A stretch of 64,000 nt of DNA, taken from positions 4,650,001 to 4,714,000 of the forward strand of contig NZ_FMIB01000002.1 of assembly GCF_900091475.1 (NCBI RefSeq), in the 5' to 3' direction. Positions within the stretch are counted from its first letter, which is position 1. Each line of letters begins with the position of its first letter. The stretch comes from Micromonospora chersina (lineage in GTDB: Bacteria > Actinomycetota > Actinomycetes > Mycobacteriales > Micromonosporaceae). This document shows, piece by piece, positions 7,516 through 15,538 of this stretch. The translations under genes and the position numbers were made by a program. Below the pieces are notes generated by a model. The model ran no database searches. It had not been told where the DNA came from and saw only the letters and a program-made list of their open reading frames with translations.

Positions 7516-7824
7516 ATGACGGAGACTCCTGCCCCCGGCGGCCGCACCTTCGACGAGCTGGACAAGCTCTCCACCGAGGAACTGCGCGAGCAGGCGTTCC
7601 ACCTGGCCCGGGAGCGCCGCGACGTCGAGTTCTTCTGGTCGGTGCTGCGGCACATGCCCAACGCCGACGAGGCCGCGGCCCTGGACGGCGCCCCCAACTC
7701 GATCGGGCCGATCATCGACGAGGCCAACGCCCTCTGGCGGGAGATGACCGGGCACGGCTACCAGGAGGAGGAGTCCACGCCGCTGCTGCGGGCCGCCTTC
7801 ATCGACTACCTGCTGAAGCACTAG
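7516..7824 (+). CDS. Conserved hypothetical protein (102 aa)
   Basis: A small acidic, helical, soluble protein. Its N-terminal half is charged (FDELDKLSTEELREQAFHLARERRDVEFFWSVL, given here in part) and is followed by a second helical segment ending in LRAAFIDYLLKH. No signal peptide, membrane segment or catalytic motif is seen. The start is supported by TAGGCT six bases upstream, which suggests a leaderless mRNA. I do not recognise a family; it behaves like a small protein-binding module. Confidence 0.7.
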   Translation: MTETPAPGGRTFDELDKLSTEELREQAFHLARERRDVEFFWSVLRHMPNADEAAALDGAPNSIGPIIDEANALWREMTGHGYQEEESTPLLRAAFIDYLLKH

Positions 7825-7827
7825 GCG

Positions 7828-8406
7828 ATGACCACCCGCCGACCCTCGGCGGTTTCCCGGGTACGCAGGTTTGCCCGGCGCGGTGGGCCGGGAACTGACC
7901 GCTCCATGGCCCTCACCAACCGCCCCCGCACCGTCGGCGCGTACGGCACGGCCGCCGGCACCGGCACCCTCGCCGCGCTCCTGCTCGTCGCCGTCTGCGG
8001 CAGCCCGATGTACGTGGGCTGGGTGCAGGACCACACCGACCCGACCGGGGCCGGCGGCTGGTTCCTCCGGCTGCTCGCCTGGCCGGCCTGGCGGCTGCAC
8101 GCCGACGACCCGTCGCAGGGCGTGCTCGCCACCAACCTGCGGGCGATCCTGCTGGTCGTGCTGGCCGCCGCGCTGCTCTACCTGCTGCCCGGCCCGCAGG
8201 TGGCCCGGGTGGAGAGCTCGGGCAGCCAGTTCTTCTCCGGCTGGGGCGCGTACGCCCTGGCCGCCGGCTGCACCGCCCTGCTGGCCACCCTCCTCGGGCC
8301 GCACGGCTCGCTCTTCGCGGCCTTCCAGGGCGCCAGCACCGGCGTCACCTACGGCTTCTTCGCCGGCTGGATCGTCGGCCTGGCCAGCCTCGGCGGCCGG
8401 GCCTGA
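7828..8406 (+). CDS. Hypothetical membrane protein
   Basis: Up to 192 residues with three or four hydrophobic segments: GTLAALLLVAVCGSPMYVG, AILLVVLAAALLYLLPG, a stretch near YALAAGCTALLATLLG and GFFAGWIVGLASLG. The first ATG lies three bases after the upstream stop and adds an Arg-rich leader. An ATG at 7906 would give 166 residues and begins just before the first helix. Neither start has a good ribosome binding site, so the N-terminus is open. No known family is recognised. Confidence 0.65.
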   Translation: MTTRRPSAVSRVRRFARRGGPGTDRSMALTNRPRTVGAYGTAAGTGTLAALLLVAVCGSPMYVGWVQDHTDPTGAGGWFLRLLAWPAWRLHADDPSQGVLATNLRAILLVVLAAALLYLLPGPQVARVESSGSQFFSGWGAYALAAGCTALLATLLGPHGSLFAAFQGASTGVTYGFFAGWIVGLASLGGRA

Positions 8407-8447
8407 CCGCTCCATCCTCGGCCTGGCGGGTCCGGGCCTGAGCAGGC

Positions 8448-9434
8448 TCAGTCCAGCACGCCGAGGCCCAGCACGCGGGCCCGGCTGAGCAGGCCCACCG
8501 GCCGGCCGTCCTCGGTCACCACCGCGTGCTCGGCTCCCGAGGTGAGCAGCCCGCCCAGCGCGTCGTACGCCGAACCGCCCAGCGGAACGGTCGGCAGGTC
8601 GACGCCGCCGTCGGCCGGGAGCGGGTCGAGCACCTCGCGGGTCACCGGCGTGACCGCCAGCCGGCGGATGCCCCGGTCGGCGCCGACGAACTCGCGGACG
8701 AACGGCGAGGCGGGCGACCCGAGCAGTGCCGCCGGGGTGTCGTACTGCTCCAGCCGGCCACCCTCGGACAGCACCGCGATCCGGTCGCCCAGCCGGACCG
8801 CCTCGTCGAGGTCGTGGGTGACCAGCACGATGGTCTTGCGGACCTCGGCCTGCAACCGGAGGAACTCCTCCTGCAGCCGGGTCCGGACGATCGGGTCGAC
8901 GGCCGAGAAGGGTTCGTCCATCAGCAGCACCACCGGGTCGGCGGCGAGCGCACGGGCCACACCGACCCGCTGCCGCTGCCCACCGGAGAGCTCGTGCGGG
9001 TAGCGGCGGCCGAACTGCCGCGGGTCGAGGCCGACCAGCTCCAGCAGCTCGTCCACCCGGGCCCGGGTCCGCTCCCGGGGCCAGCCGAGCAGCCCCGGCA
9101 CGGTGGCCACGTTGGCGGCGACGGTCTGGTGCGGGAACAGGCCGACGTTCTGGATGACGTACCCGATGCGGCGGCGCAGCGTGACCGGGTCGACCCGGGT
9201 GACGTCGTCGTCGCCGAGCAGGATCCGCCCGTCGGTGGGCTCGATCAGCCGGTTGATCATGCGCAGGACGGTGGACTTGCCGCAGCCGGAGGGGCCGATC
9301 AGCACCACCAGCTCGCCGGCCTTCACCTCCAGGCTCAGCTCCCGCACCGCCTCCGTGCCGTCGGGATAGCGCTTGCGGATGCGCTCCAGCCTGATCGAGG
9401 CCGCGCCGCGTCCGGCGCCCGGGGTAACGTCCAC
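8448..9434 (-). CDS. opuCA: OpuCA-type compatible-solute ABC transporter ATPase
   Basis: ATP-binding subunit for uptake of glycine betaine, choline or similar osmoprotectants. Its 328 residues carry Walker A GPSGCGKST near 47-55, the Q-loop in VIQNVGLFPHQTV, signature LSGGQRQRVGVA near 148, Walker B VVLLMDEPFSAVDP near 168-181 and the His switch THDLDEA. The last ~100 residues match a CBS-like regulatory part (AVVTEDGRPVGLLSRARVLG), as in OpuA/OpuC ATPases. It is divergent from the permease gene with only two bases between the two GTG starts. Its ribosome binding site (GGAGG) lies inside the permease's first codons. Confidence 0.9.
   Translation of the reverse strand: MDVTPGAGRGAASIRLERIRKRYPDGTEAVRELSLEVKAGELVVLIGPSGCGKSTVLRMINRLIEPTDGRILLGDDDVTRVDPVTLRRRIGYVIQNVGLFPHQTVAANVATVPGLLGWPRERTRARVDELLELVGLDPRQFGRRYPHELSGGQRQRVGVARALAADPVVLLMDEPFSAVDPIVRTRLQEEFLRLQAEVRKTIVLVTHDLDEAVRLGDRIAVLSEGGRLEQYDTPAALLGSPASPFVREFVGADRGIRRLAVTPVTREVLDPLPADGGVDLPTVPLGGSAYDALGGLLTSGAEHAVVTEDGRPVGLLSRARVLGLGVLD
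9425..9430 (+). promoter_or_regulatory. -10 box TAACGT for leaderless opuCB
   Basis: TAACGT lies six bases before the GTG at 9437, within the first codons of the divergent ATPase gene. No ribosome binding site is present on this side. Confidence 0.4.
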
Positions 9435-9436
9435 GT

Positions 9437-10123
9437 GTGTCCCTCCACCTGAGCTACCGGGCCGCGCCCGGTAACCCGTGGTTCTCCTGGCAGTACGTGC
9501 GGGACAACTCTGACACGATCCTCGCCGCGCTGCGGGAGCACACCTGGCTGACCGCCCGTGCCGTGCTCATCGCGGCGCTGGTGGCGCTGCCGCTCGCGGT
9601 GGCGGCCTACTGGTTCCGGTCGCTGGCCGCGCCGATCGTGGCGCTGACCGGTGTGCTCTACACCATCCCGTCGCTGGCGCTGTTCGCCTTCCTGGCGCCG
9701 TACCTGGGCATCGGGGCGATCACCGTGCTCACCGTGGTGGCCCTGTACGCCCTGCTGGTCATCGTGCGCAACGCGCTGGCCGGGCTCAACCAGGTGCCCC
9801 CCGAGGTGCGGGAGGCCGCCGAGGGCATGGGCTACGGCCGCTGGGGCCGCCTGTTCCGGATCGAACTGCCGCTGGCGCTGCCGGGCATCCTCACCGGCGT
9901 ACGGCTGGCCACGGTCTCCACCGTGGCGCTCGTCACGGTCGGCGTGGTGGTCGGTCGGGGTGGCCTCGGCCAGCTCATCTTCGCCGGCTTCCAGAACAAC
10001 TTCTACAAGGCCCAGATCATGACCGGCACGGTGCTCTGCGTGCTGCTGGCGCTGGTGCTCGACCTGATCCTGGCCGCCGTGGGCCGGCTGCTCACCCCCT
10101 GGCTACGGGGGCGGAACTCATGA
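9437..10123 (+). CDS. opuCB: OpuCB-type ABC permease
   Basis: First of two membrane permeases of the osmoprotectant transporter; 228 residues with five or six membrane helices. The cytoplasmic coupling loop is clear: VPPEVREAAEGMGYGRWGRLFRIELPLALPGIL, given in part, matches the EAA motif of binding-protein-dependent permeases. ALTGVLYTIPSLALFAFL is typical of OpuCB/YehY proteins. The GTG has no ribosome binding site but a TAACGT box six bases upstream. The stop overlaps the next permease as ATGA. Confidence 0.9.
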   Translation: MSLHLSYRAAPGNPWFSWQYVRDNSDTILAALREHTWLTARAVLIAALVALPLAVAAYWFRSLAAPIVALTGVLYTIPSLALFAFLAPYLGIGAITVLTVVALYALLVIVRNALAGLNQVPPEVREAAEGMGYGRWGRLFRIELPLALPGILTGVRLATVSTVALVTVGVVVGRGGLGQLIFAGFQNNFYKAQIMTGTVLCVLLALVLDLILAAVGRLLTPWLRGRNS

Positions 10124-10842
10124 ACCCGGTGCAGCAGGCGGTCGTCTGGCTGAACGACCCGCTCAACTGGACGAACCCCGGCGGCATCCTCGACCGGCTG
10201 GGCGAGCACCTGAGCATGTCCGCGCTGGCGGTGCTGCTCGGCTGCCTGGTGGCCTGGCCGGTCGGGCTCTGGCTCGGGCACACCGGCCGGGGCGGCGGCC
10301 TGGTGCTCCTGGTGTCCAACGTCACCCTCGCCGTCCCGACCCTGGCCCTGCTGACCATCCTGCCGTTGACCTTCCTCGGCTTCGGCCGGCCCGCCGTGGT
10401 GGTCGCGCTCGCGGTCTTCGCGGTGCCGCCGCTGCTGGCCAACGCGTACACCGGGGTGCGGCAGGCCGACCCGGAGGCCCGGGACGCGGCGCGTGGGATG
10501 GGACTCTCCGGCGCGCAGGTGCTGCGCCGGGTGGAGCTGCCGCTCGCGGTCCCCTACCTGGCGGCCGGGTTCCGCACCGCCGCCGTCCAGGTGGTGGCCA
10601 CCGCGGCGCTGGCCTCCTTCGTCAACGGCGGCGGGCTCGGACAGATCATCCGCGCCGGCTTCGGGCTGGACATCGCAGCCGGCGGCGGCCAGATCGTCGC
10701 CGGCGGCGTCCTGGTGGCCGGGCTGGCGCTGCTCGTCGAGGGGGTGCTGGCGCTTGTCGAGCGGGTGGTCACGCCGCGCCCGCTGCGCCGGGCCCGGCGG
10801 GCGGCGAACCGCCGTGCGGCCGACGCCACGGCGGGCGGCTGA
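10120..10842 (+). CDS. opuCD: OpuCD-type ABC permease
   Basis: Second permease of the osmoprotectant transporter; 240 residues with about six helices. The EAA-type loop reads ADPEARDAARGMGLSGAQVLRRVELPLAVPYL (shown in part), and NGGGLGQIIRAGFG follows it as in OpuCB/OpuCD paralogues. An Arg-rich C-terminal tail ends the protein. It is translationally coupled to opuCB (ATGA). The binding-protein gene follows after a 157-base gap, so that gene may also be transcribed separately. Confidence 0.9.
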   Translation: MNPVQQAVVWLNDPLNWTNPGGILDRLGEHLSMSALAVLLGCLVAWPVGLWLGHTGRGGGLVLLVSNVTLAVPTLALLTILPLTFLGFGRPAVVVALAVFAVPPLLANAYTGVRQADPEARDAARGMGLSGAQVLRRVELPLAVPYLAAGFRTAAVQVVATAALASFVNGGGLGQIIRAGFGLDIAAGGGQIVAGGVLVAGLALLVEGVLALVERVVTPRPLRRARRAANRRAADATAGG

Positions 10843-10999
10843 AATCCATCCGGTGACGATCGGGTGACGAAACCCGCTCGGAGTTTGTCGGTCCGAGCCG
10901 GAGGATATTGGCTGGAACTCGCGGGCGACTGATCGGATCGCCCGTCGGACACGCGGCCGGCCCGGACGGGTCGCGCCGGGACACGGAAGGCGGGCACTG

Positions 11000-12001
11000 A
11001 TGCGCGCACGTACCAGCCTGGCCGTCGGGGCGCTCGGCGTCCTGACCGCCGGCCTCCTCGCCGGCTGCGGCGACGCCGGTTCCTCCGGCACCGATGCCCC
11101 CGAGAAGGGCGCCTCCGGGGCCGGCTGCGCCCCGGTGGCGGGTGACAAGCTCGTCGTCCTCACCGACGACAAGAAGCTCCAGAACACCGACAACGTCATT
11201 CCCGCGGTCAACGCGAAGGCGGCCACCCCGCAGCTCGTGGCCGCGCTCGACAAGGTCTCCGCGAAGCTCGACACCCCGAAGCTCATCGAGCTGAACCGGG
11301 CGGTCGACGTCGACCGGAAGACGCCGCAGGTCGCCGCGAAGGAGTTCGCCGACGCCAACGGCGTGACCGACGGCGTCGAGAAGGGCCCGGGCGGCCAGGT
11401 GACGGTCGGCGCCGGCAACTTCAGCGAGAGCCAGACCATCGCCGAGCTCTACAAGATCGCGCTCACCGCGGCCGGCTACCAGGTCAAGGTGCAGACCATC
11501 GGCAACCGCGAGCTCTACGAGCCGGCCCTGGAGAAGGGCCAGGTCCAGGTCGTCCCCGAGTACGCGGCGACCATGGCCGAGTTCCTCAACACCAAGGCCA
11601 ACGGCAAGGACGCCCAGCCGGTCTCCTCGCCCGAGCTGGACAAGACGGTCAGCGCGCTGAAGGCGGCCGGCGACAAGGTCGGCATCAGCTTCGGCCAGCC
11701 CGCCCAGGCCCAGGACCAGAACGCCTTCGCGGTCACCAAGGCCTTCGCCGACAAGTACCAGGTCGCGACCCTCTCCGACCTGGCCGCCAAGTGCTCCGGC
11801 ACGGCCACCGTGCTGGCCGGCCCGCCCGAGTGCCCGCAGCGGCCGAAGTGCCAGGCCGGCCTCGTCGAGGTCTACGACTTCAAGGCCGGCTCGTTCAGCT
11901 CGCTCGACGCGGGCGGCCCGCAGACCAAGAACGCCCTGAAGACCGGCGCGGCCAGCGTCGGCCTGGTGTTCTCCTCGGACGCCGCGCTCGCCGCGAGCTG
12001 A
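11000..12001 (+). CDS. opuCC: OpuCC/ProX-type substrate-binding lipoprotein, apparently circularly permuted
   Basis: Extracytoplasmic solute-binding lipoprotein for the adjacent OpuC transporter; 333 residues. A signal peptide ends in the lipobox LLAGC (Cys23). The usual OpuAC domain start (VTVGAGNFSESQTIAELY) appears only at about residue 134, and the protein stops at VGLVFSSDAALAAS, just where standard family members continue with a LVVLxDDK...NVIPVV...ELNxxVD segment. That missing segment is instead at residues ~48-122 (KLVVLTDDKKLQNTDNVIP ... LIELNRAVDVDRKTPQ). GGAAGG nine bases before the ATG supports the start. The order of segments is seen; circular permutation is the inference. Confidence 0.88.
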   Translation: MRARTSLAVGALGVLTAGLLAGCGDAGSSGTDAPEKGASGAGCAPVAGDKLVVLTDDKKLQNTDNVIPAVNAKAATPQLVAALDKVSAKLDTPKLIELNRAVDVDRKTPQVAAKEFADANGVTDGVEKGPGGQVTVGAGNFSESQTIAELYKIALTAAGYQVKVQTIGNRELYEPALEKGQVQVVPEYAATMAEFLNTKANGKDAQPVSSPELDKTVSALKAAGDKVGISFGQPAQAQDQNAFAVTKAFADKYQVATLSDLAAKCSGTATVLAGPPECPQRPKCQAGLVEVYDFKAGSFSSLDAGGPQTKNALKTGAASVGLVFSSDAALAAS

Positions 12002-12011
12002 CCATCGCGCC

Positions 12012-12042
12012 GCGCCGGCGGGCCACCCCGGCCCGCCGGCGC
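12012..12042 (+). terminator. Hairpin terminator after opuCC
   Basis: A perfect 13-bp GC stem (GCGCCGGCGGGCC with its complement) and a 5-base loop, 11 bases after the stop. No U-tract, as is common in actinomycetes. Confidence 0.6.
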
Positions 12043-12137
12043 CGGCGCGGCAGGCCGCCGTGGGCCGGACGGGAAGTCCTGGTCACCGGCTTTTACATCG
12101 ATGCTTTCGGCCCGTTCCCTACCGGGGCAACTCTCGG

Positions 12138-12143
12138 TAGTCT
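12138..12143 (+). promoter_or_regulatory. -10 box TAGTCT for a leaderless gene
   Basis: TAGTCT eight bases before the ATG at 12152. It supports that start over an upstream in-frame ATG. Confidence 0.45.
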
Positions 12144-12151
12144 GCTCAGCC

Positions 12152-14167
12152 ATGCCCGCCTCGGTCGCCCCCGCCGAAAACCGCAGTCCCGCGCTGCTGA
12201 CCGTCCTGTTCTGGATCGGCGTGGCGCTCGCGCCACTGGCGGCGCTCATCCTGCTGATCGCCGACGGCAACGGCCCGCTCCGGTTCGGCGCCGTGCTGGC
12301 GATCCTGGCCGTGGTGCTGATCGGCCTCTCCATCGCCCTGCGCGCGGAGAGCGGCGGCGGCGCGGCCGGTGCCGACGAGCTCCGCGCGGAACTCGAGCAG
12401 CTCCGCCGGGAGCTACGCGGCGAGATCGTGGCCGCCGCCCAGCGCGGCAACCAGGCACTCGACCAGGTCCAGCGGACCCAGGAGTCGGTCACCGCGATGC
12501 GTCGCCGGCTCGACGCGGCGGCCGCCGGTATCGCCGCCGCCGCCGGCATCGCCACGTCCGCCGCCGACGAGCCGGCCGGTGGCCGCGCCCGGGTGCCGGC
12601 CACCGAGCCGCACGACGAGGGGCGCGCCCGCCCCGAGCCGGCCCGGCCCTCGGCGCGGGACGAGGACGAGCCGGCCCGCCGGCCGGGCGCCCGGTCCGCC
12701 GACCATGCCGCCGACCACCCGGTTCACGGCGGCGACCGCCCGCAGGCCGGGGTCTACGGCGGAGACCGTCCCCAGGCCGGGGTCTACGGCGGCGACCGCC
12801 CACAGACCGGCGTGTACGGCGGCGACCGTCCCCAGGCCGGGGTCTACGGCGGCGACCGCCCACAGACCGGCGTCTACGGCGCGCCGCGCGTGCCGGAGCC
12901 GGAGGCCCGGCCGGAACCCCGCCAGGTCGGGGTGGTGCACCACACCGAGACCGTGCACGTCACCACCCGGCACACCATCGTGGATGGCGGCGCCGACCCG
13001 GCCGGCACCCGGTACGGCGGGTACGCCGGCCGCTGGTCCCCGGCGCCCGAGGAGCGCTCGTGGAGCGGTGCGGAGCCGGACGATCGTCCCCGCGCCGGTT
13101 ACCGGGGCTCCGACGACGACCGCCCCCGCGCCGGCTACCGGGAATCCGAGGACGACCGCTTCGGCACCGGTTACCGGGACTCCGACGACGATCGCGCCCG
13201 GGCCGGTCGGGACGAGCGCTCCTGGTCGGCGCAGGTCGGCGGCGGCTGGTCCGGTCCGGCCGAGGGCTCCCGGCCCGGCGGTTCGGTGTCCGGCCAGGGC
13301 GGCGAACGTTCCTGGTCCGGGTCGGCCGGTCCCCGCGACGACGCCTCCTGGTCCGGTGCGCCCGGCGGCGAGCACCCGTGGGCGGGGGTCGGCCGGGCGT
13401 CCGGCGATGACCGGGGCTGGTCGGCGCGGGAGGACGACGACCGCGGCTGGGCCGGGGAGCCGGCGGACGACCGGTCCTGGCGGTCGGGTCAGGACGGTCG
13501 GGCCGACGACCGGTCCTGGCGGTCGGGTCCGGAGGGGCGGGCGGACGACAGGTCCTGGTCGGCGGGGCCCGGCGGGCGCGAGGAGGCGGACTGGACCGCC
13601 GAACGCGACGAGCCCGCCCGCACCGGCCAGGGCGCCTGGGCCGGCCAGGCTGACCGGGCCGCCAAGGGCGGCTGGTCGGGCCAGGGCGACCGGGGCGGGT
13701 ACGGCGAGCGGGCCGCCGAGGAGGGCTGGGCGGGAACGGGTGCTCGCGCCTGGACGCCGGCGGAGCAGTCCGGCCGGGCCGACGACCCGGACGGCGACTA
13801 CTGGTCCGAGCTGCGCACCGGCAACCGGTGGGCCGCGGTCCGCGACGACGAGCACGGCCGGGAGATCCGGGTCGGGGAGCGGCGGGCCGCGGTGCACGCC
13901 GACGGCGGCGGCACCGAGTACCGGATCGAGGACCGGTGGGCGTCCGTCCGGGGCAGCGCGGGTGCCGGAGAGGCGGCCGGCGGCTGGGGCGAGGAGAGCC
14001 GACCGGCGCTCCCGGCCGGGGGCGTGCCGGTGCCGGACGAGTGGCGGCCCCCGACGCAGCGCAGCGGCCAGCCCGAGTGGCGCCAGGTCGAGCCCGAGCC
14101 GGCCCGCTACGGCTACCCGCCGCGCGACGACGCACCCCGCGCCGGCGGCGCCGACCGCTGGCGCTGA
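12152..14167 (+). CDS. Repeat-rich membrane-anchored protein of unknown function
   Basis: A 671-residue protein. Two membrane helices at about 13-33 and 40-58 are followed by a coiled coil at ~68-125 (ELRAELEQLRRELRGEIV) and then a long hydrophilic, disordered region to the C-terminus. That region contains five GGDRPQ[AT]GVY units, about 3.7 units of a 12-residue DDRPRAGYR-type repeat and several DDRSW[RS]-type units. It is rich in Trp, Asp, Arg, Gly and Ser. The start is chosen from TAGTCT eight bases upstream. No enzyme motif is seen. It could be a scaffold anchored at the membrane (inference). Confidence 0.75.
   Translation: MPASVAPAENRSPALLTVLFWIGVALAPLAALILLIADGNGPLRFGAVLAILAVVLIGLSIALRAESGGGAAGADELRAELEQLRRELRGEIVAAAQRGNQALDQVQRTQESVTAMRRRLDAAAAGIAAAAGIATSAADEPAGGRARVPATEPHDEGRARPEPARPSARDEDEPARRPGARSADHAADHPVHGGDRPQAGVYGGDRPQAGVYGGDRPQTGVYGGDRPQAGVYGGDRPQTGVYGAPRVPEPEARPEPRQVGVVHHTETVHVTTRHTIVDGGADPAGTRYGGYAGRWSPAPEERSWSGAEPDDRPRAGYRGSDDDRPRAGYRESEDDRFGTGYRDSDDDRARAGRDERSWSAQVGGGWSGPAEGSRPGGSVSGQGGERSWSGSAGPRDDASWSGAPGGEHPWAGVGRASGDDRGWSAREDDDRGWAGEPADDRSWRSGQDGRADDRSWRSGPEGRADDRSWSAGPGGREEADWTAERDEPARTGQGAWAGQADRAAKGGWSGQGDRGGYGERAAEEGWAGTGARAWTPAEQSGRADDPDGDYWSELRTGNRWAAVRDDEHGREIRVGERRAAVHADGGGTEYRIEDRWASVRGSAGAGEAAGGWGEESRPALPAGGVPVPDEWRPPTQRSGQPEWRQVEPEPARYGYPPRDDAPRAGGADRWR
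12728..12877 (+). repeat. Five tandem 30-bp coding repeats
   Basis: Five adjacent 30-bp copies encode the decapeptide GGDRPQAGVY or its Thr variant. Copies 3 and 5 share one variant and copies 2 and 4 another, suggesting amplification of a two-unit block. Confidence 0.9.
13079..13213 (+). repeat. 36-bp coding repeats
   Basis: Three full and one partial 36-bp copies encode 12-residue units of the DDRPRAGYRGSD type within the disordered region of the same protein. Divergence among copies is higher than in the 30-bp array. Confidence 0.75.
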
Positions 14168-14190
14168 CGGCCCACCTGCCGGCGGCCTAG

Positions 14191-14360
14191 CGCTGGTCCG
14201 GTCGTCCAAAGGTGGCCTCGCGCTGGCCCGGCCGTCCAAAGGCGGCCCCGCGCTGGCCCGGTCGTCCAAAGGTGGCCTCGCGCTGGCCCGGTCGTCCAAA
14301 GGTGGCCCCGCGCTGGCCCGGTTGCCCAAAGACGGCCTCGCGCTGGCCTGGTCGCCTGCC
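14191..14360. repeat. Intergenic 30-bp minisatellite
   Basis: Five adjacent 30-bp copies beginning CGCTGG[CT]CCGG and containing the block TCCAAAGG (variants in the fifth) are followed by a partial sixth. They fill the gap between two converging genes. There are no unique spacers, so it is not a CRISPR array. All frames stay open because the unit is a multiple of three, but no gene is implied. Confidence 0.9.
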
Positions 14361-14368
14361 GGCGCCCG

Positions 14369-15538
14369 CTACTTGTCGATGTCGCCGACCACGAAGAACA
14401 TCGAGCCCAGGATGGCGATCAGGTCCGGCACGAGGCAGCCGGGGAGCAGGGTCGCCAGCGCCTGCACGTTCGCGTACGAGGCGGTGCGCAGCTTGAGCCG
14501 CCACGGGGTCTTCTCACCCCGCGACACCAGGTAGTAGCCGTTGATGCCGAGCGGGTTCTCGGTCCAGGCGTAGGTGTGCCCCTCGGGTGCCTTGACCACC
14601 TTGGGCAGCCGGGTGTTCACCGGCCCGCTGAGCCGGTCCACCCGGTCCAGGCACTGCTCGGCGAGGTCGAGCGAGGCGTACACCTGGTCGAGCAGCACCT
14701 CGAAACGGGCGTGGCAGTCCCCGGCGGTCCTGGTGACCACCGGAACGTCGAGCTGGTCGTACGCCAGGTAGGGCTCGTCCCGGCGCAGGTCCAGGTCCAG
14801 TCCTGAGGCCCGGGCGACCGGCCCGGAGGCGCCGAACGCGGCGGCGTCGGCGGCCGACAGCACGCCGACCCCGACGGTGCGGGCCAGGAAGATGTCGTTG
14901 CGCCGGATCAGGTTGTCCAGGTCGGGCATCCGGCGGCGGACCTCGCCGATCGCCGCACGGGCCCGCCCGGTCCAGCCGGCCGGCACCTCCTCCTTGAGCC
15001 CGCCCACCCGGTTGAACATGTAGTGGATCCGGCCGCCGGAGACCTCCTCCATGACGGCCTGGATGGTCTCGCGCTCCCGGAACGCGTAGAACATCGGCGT
15101 GATGGCGCCGATCTCCAGCGGGTAGGAGCCGAGGAACATGAGGTGGTTGAGCACCCGGTTCAGCTCGGCGAGCGCCATCCGCAGCCAGACCGCGCGCTCC
15201 GGCACCTCCATGCCCATGAGCCGTTCCACGGCGAGGACCACGCCCAGCTCGTTGGAGAAGGCGGAGAGCCAGTCGTGCCGGTTGGCCAGCACGATGATCT
15301 GCCGGTAGTCGCGGACCTCGAACAGCTTCTCCGCGCCCCGGTGCATGTAGCCGACGATCGGCTCGGCGGAGACCACCCGCTCGCCGTCGAGCACCAGCTT
15401 GAGCCGGAGCACACCGTGCGTCGACGGGTGCTGCGGGCCGATGTTGAGCACCATGTCGGTGCCGAGCTGCTCCCCGCCGGCGCCGGTGCCAACGGTCAGT
15501 TCGCGGAGGTCGCCGGCGTCGGTGGTCATGTCCGTCAT
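14369..15538 (-). CDS. nuoD: Orphan NADH-quinone oxidoreductase subunit D-like protein
   Basis: Homologue of the 49-kDa/NuoD subunit of complex I; 389 residues, near normal length. [13 protein letters not shown] (~33-45) holds the conserved quinone-site His. [12 protein letters not shown] (~66-77) holds the Arg that NDUFAF7 dimethylates in mammalian NDUFS2. The usual RLDYVS is RHDWLS, so the quinone-site Tyr is replaced by Trp. The C-terminus ends [11 protein letters not shown], close to the canonical end. No other nuo gene is in the window. The ATG forms an ATGA with the stop of the upstream methyltransferase; longer starts would overlap that gene. Confidence 0.9.
   Translation of the reverse strand: MTDMTTDAGDLRELTVGTGAGGEQLGTDMVLNIGPQHPSTHGVLRLKLVLDGERVVSAEPIVGYMHRGAEKLFEVRDYRQIIVLANRHDWLSAFSNELGVVLAVERLMGMEVPERAVWLRMALAELNRVLNHLMFLGSYPLEIGAITPMFYAFRERETIQAVMEEVSGGRIHYMFNRVGGLKEEVPAGWTGRARAAIGEVRRRMPDLDNLIRRNDIFLARTVGVGVLSAADAAAFGASGPVARASGLDLDLRRDEPYLAYDQLDVPVVTRTAGDCHARFEVLLDQVYASLDLAEQCLDRVDRLSGPVNTRLPKVVKAPEGHTYAWTENPLGINGYYLVSRGEKTPWRLKLRTASYANVQALATLLPGCLVPDLIAILGSMFFVVGDIDK

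Noticed and set aside
12413..14329. A 638-codon open frame on the minus strand opposite the repeat-rich membrane protein
   Set aside because: It is a shadow of a GC-rich coding gene, extends through the intergenic minisatellite, and its translation is low-complexity with no start signal or motif.
14191..14360. CRISPR array
   Set aside because: The 30-bp units are directly adjacent with no unique spacers, and no cas genes are present.
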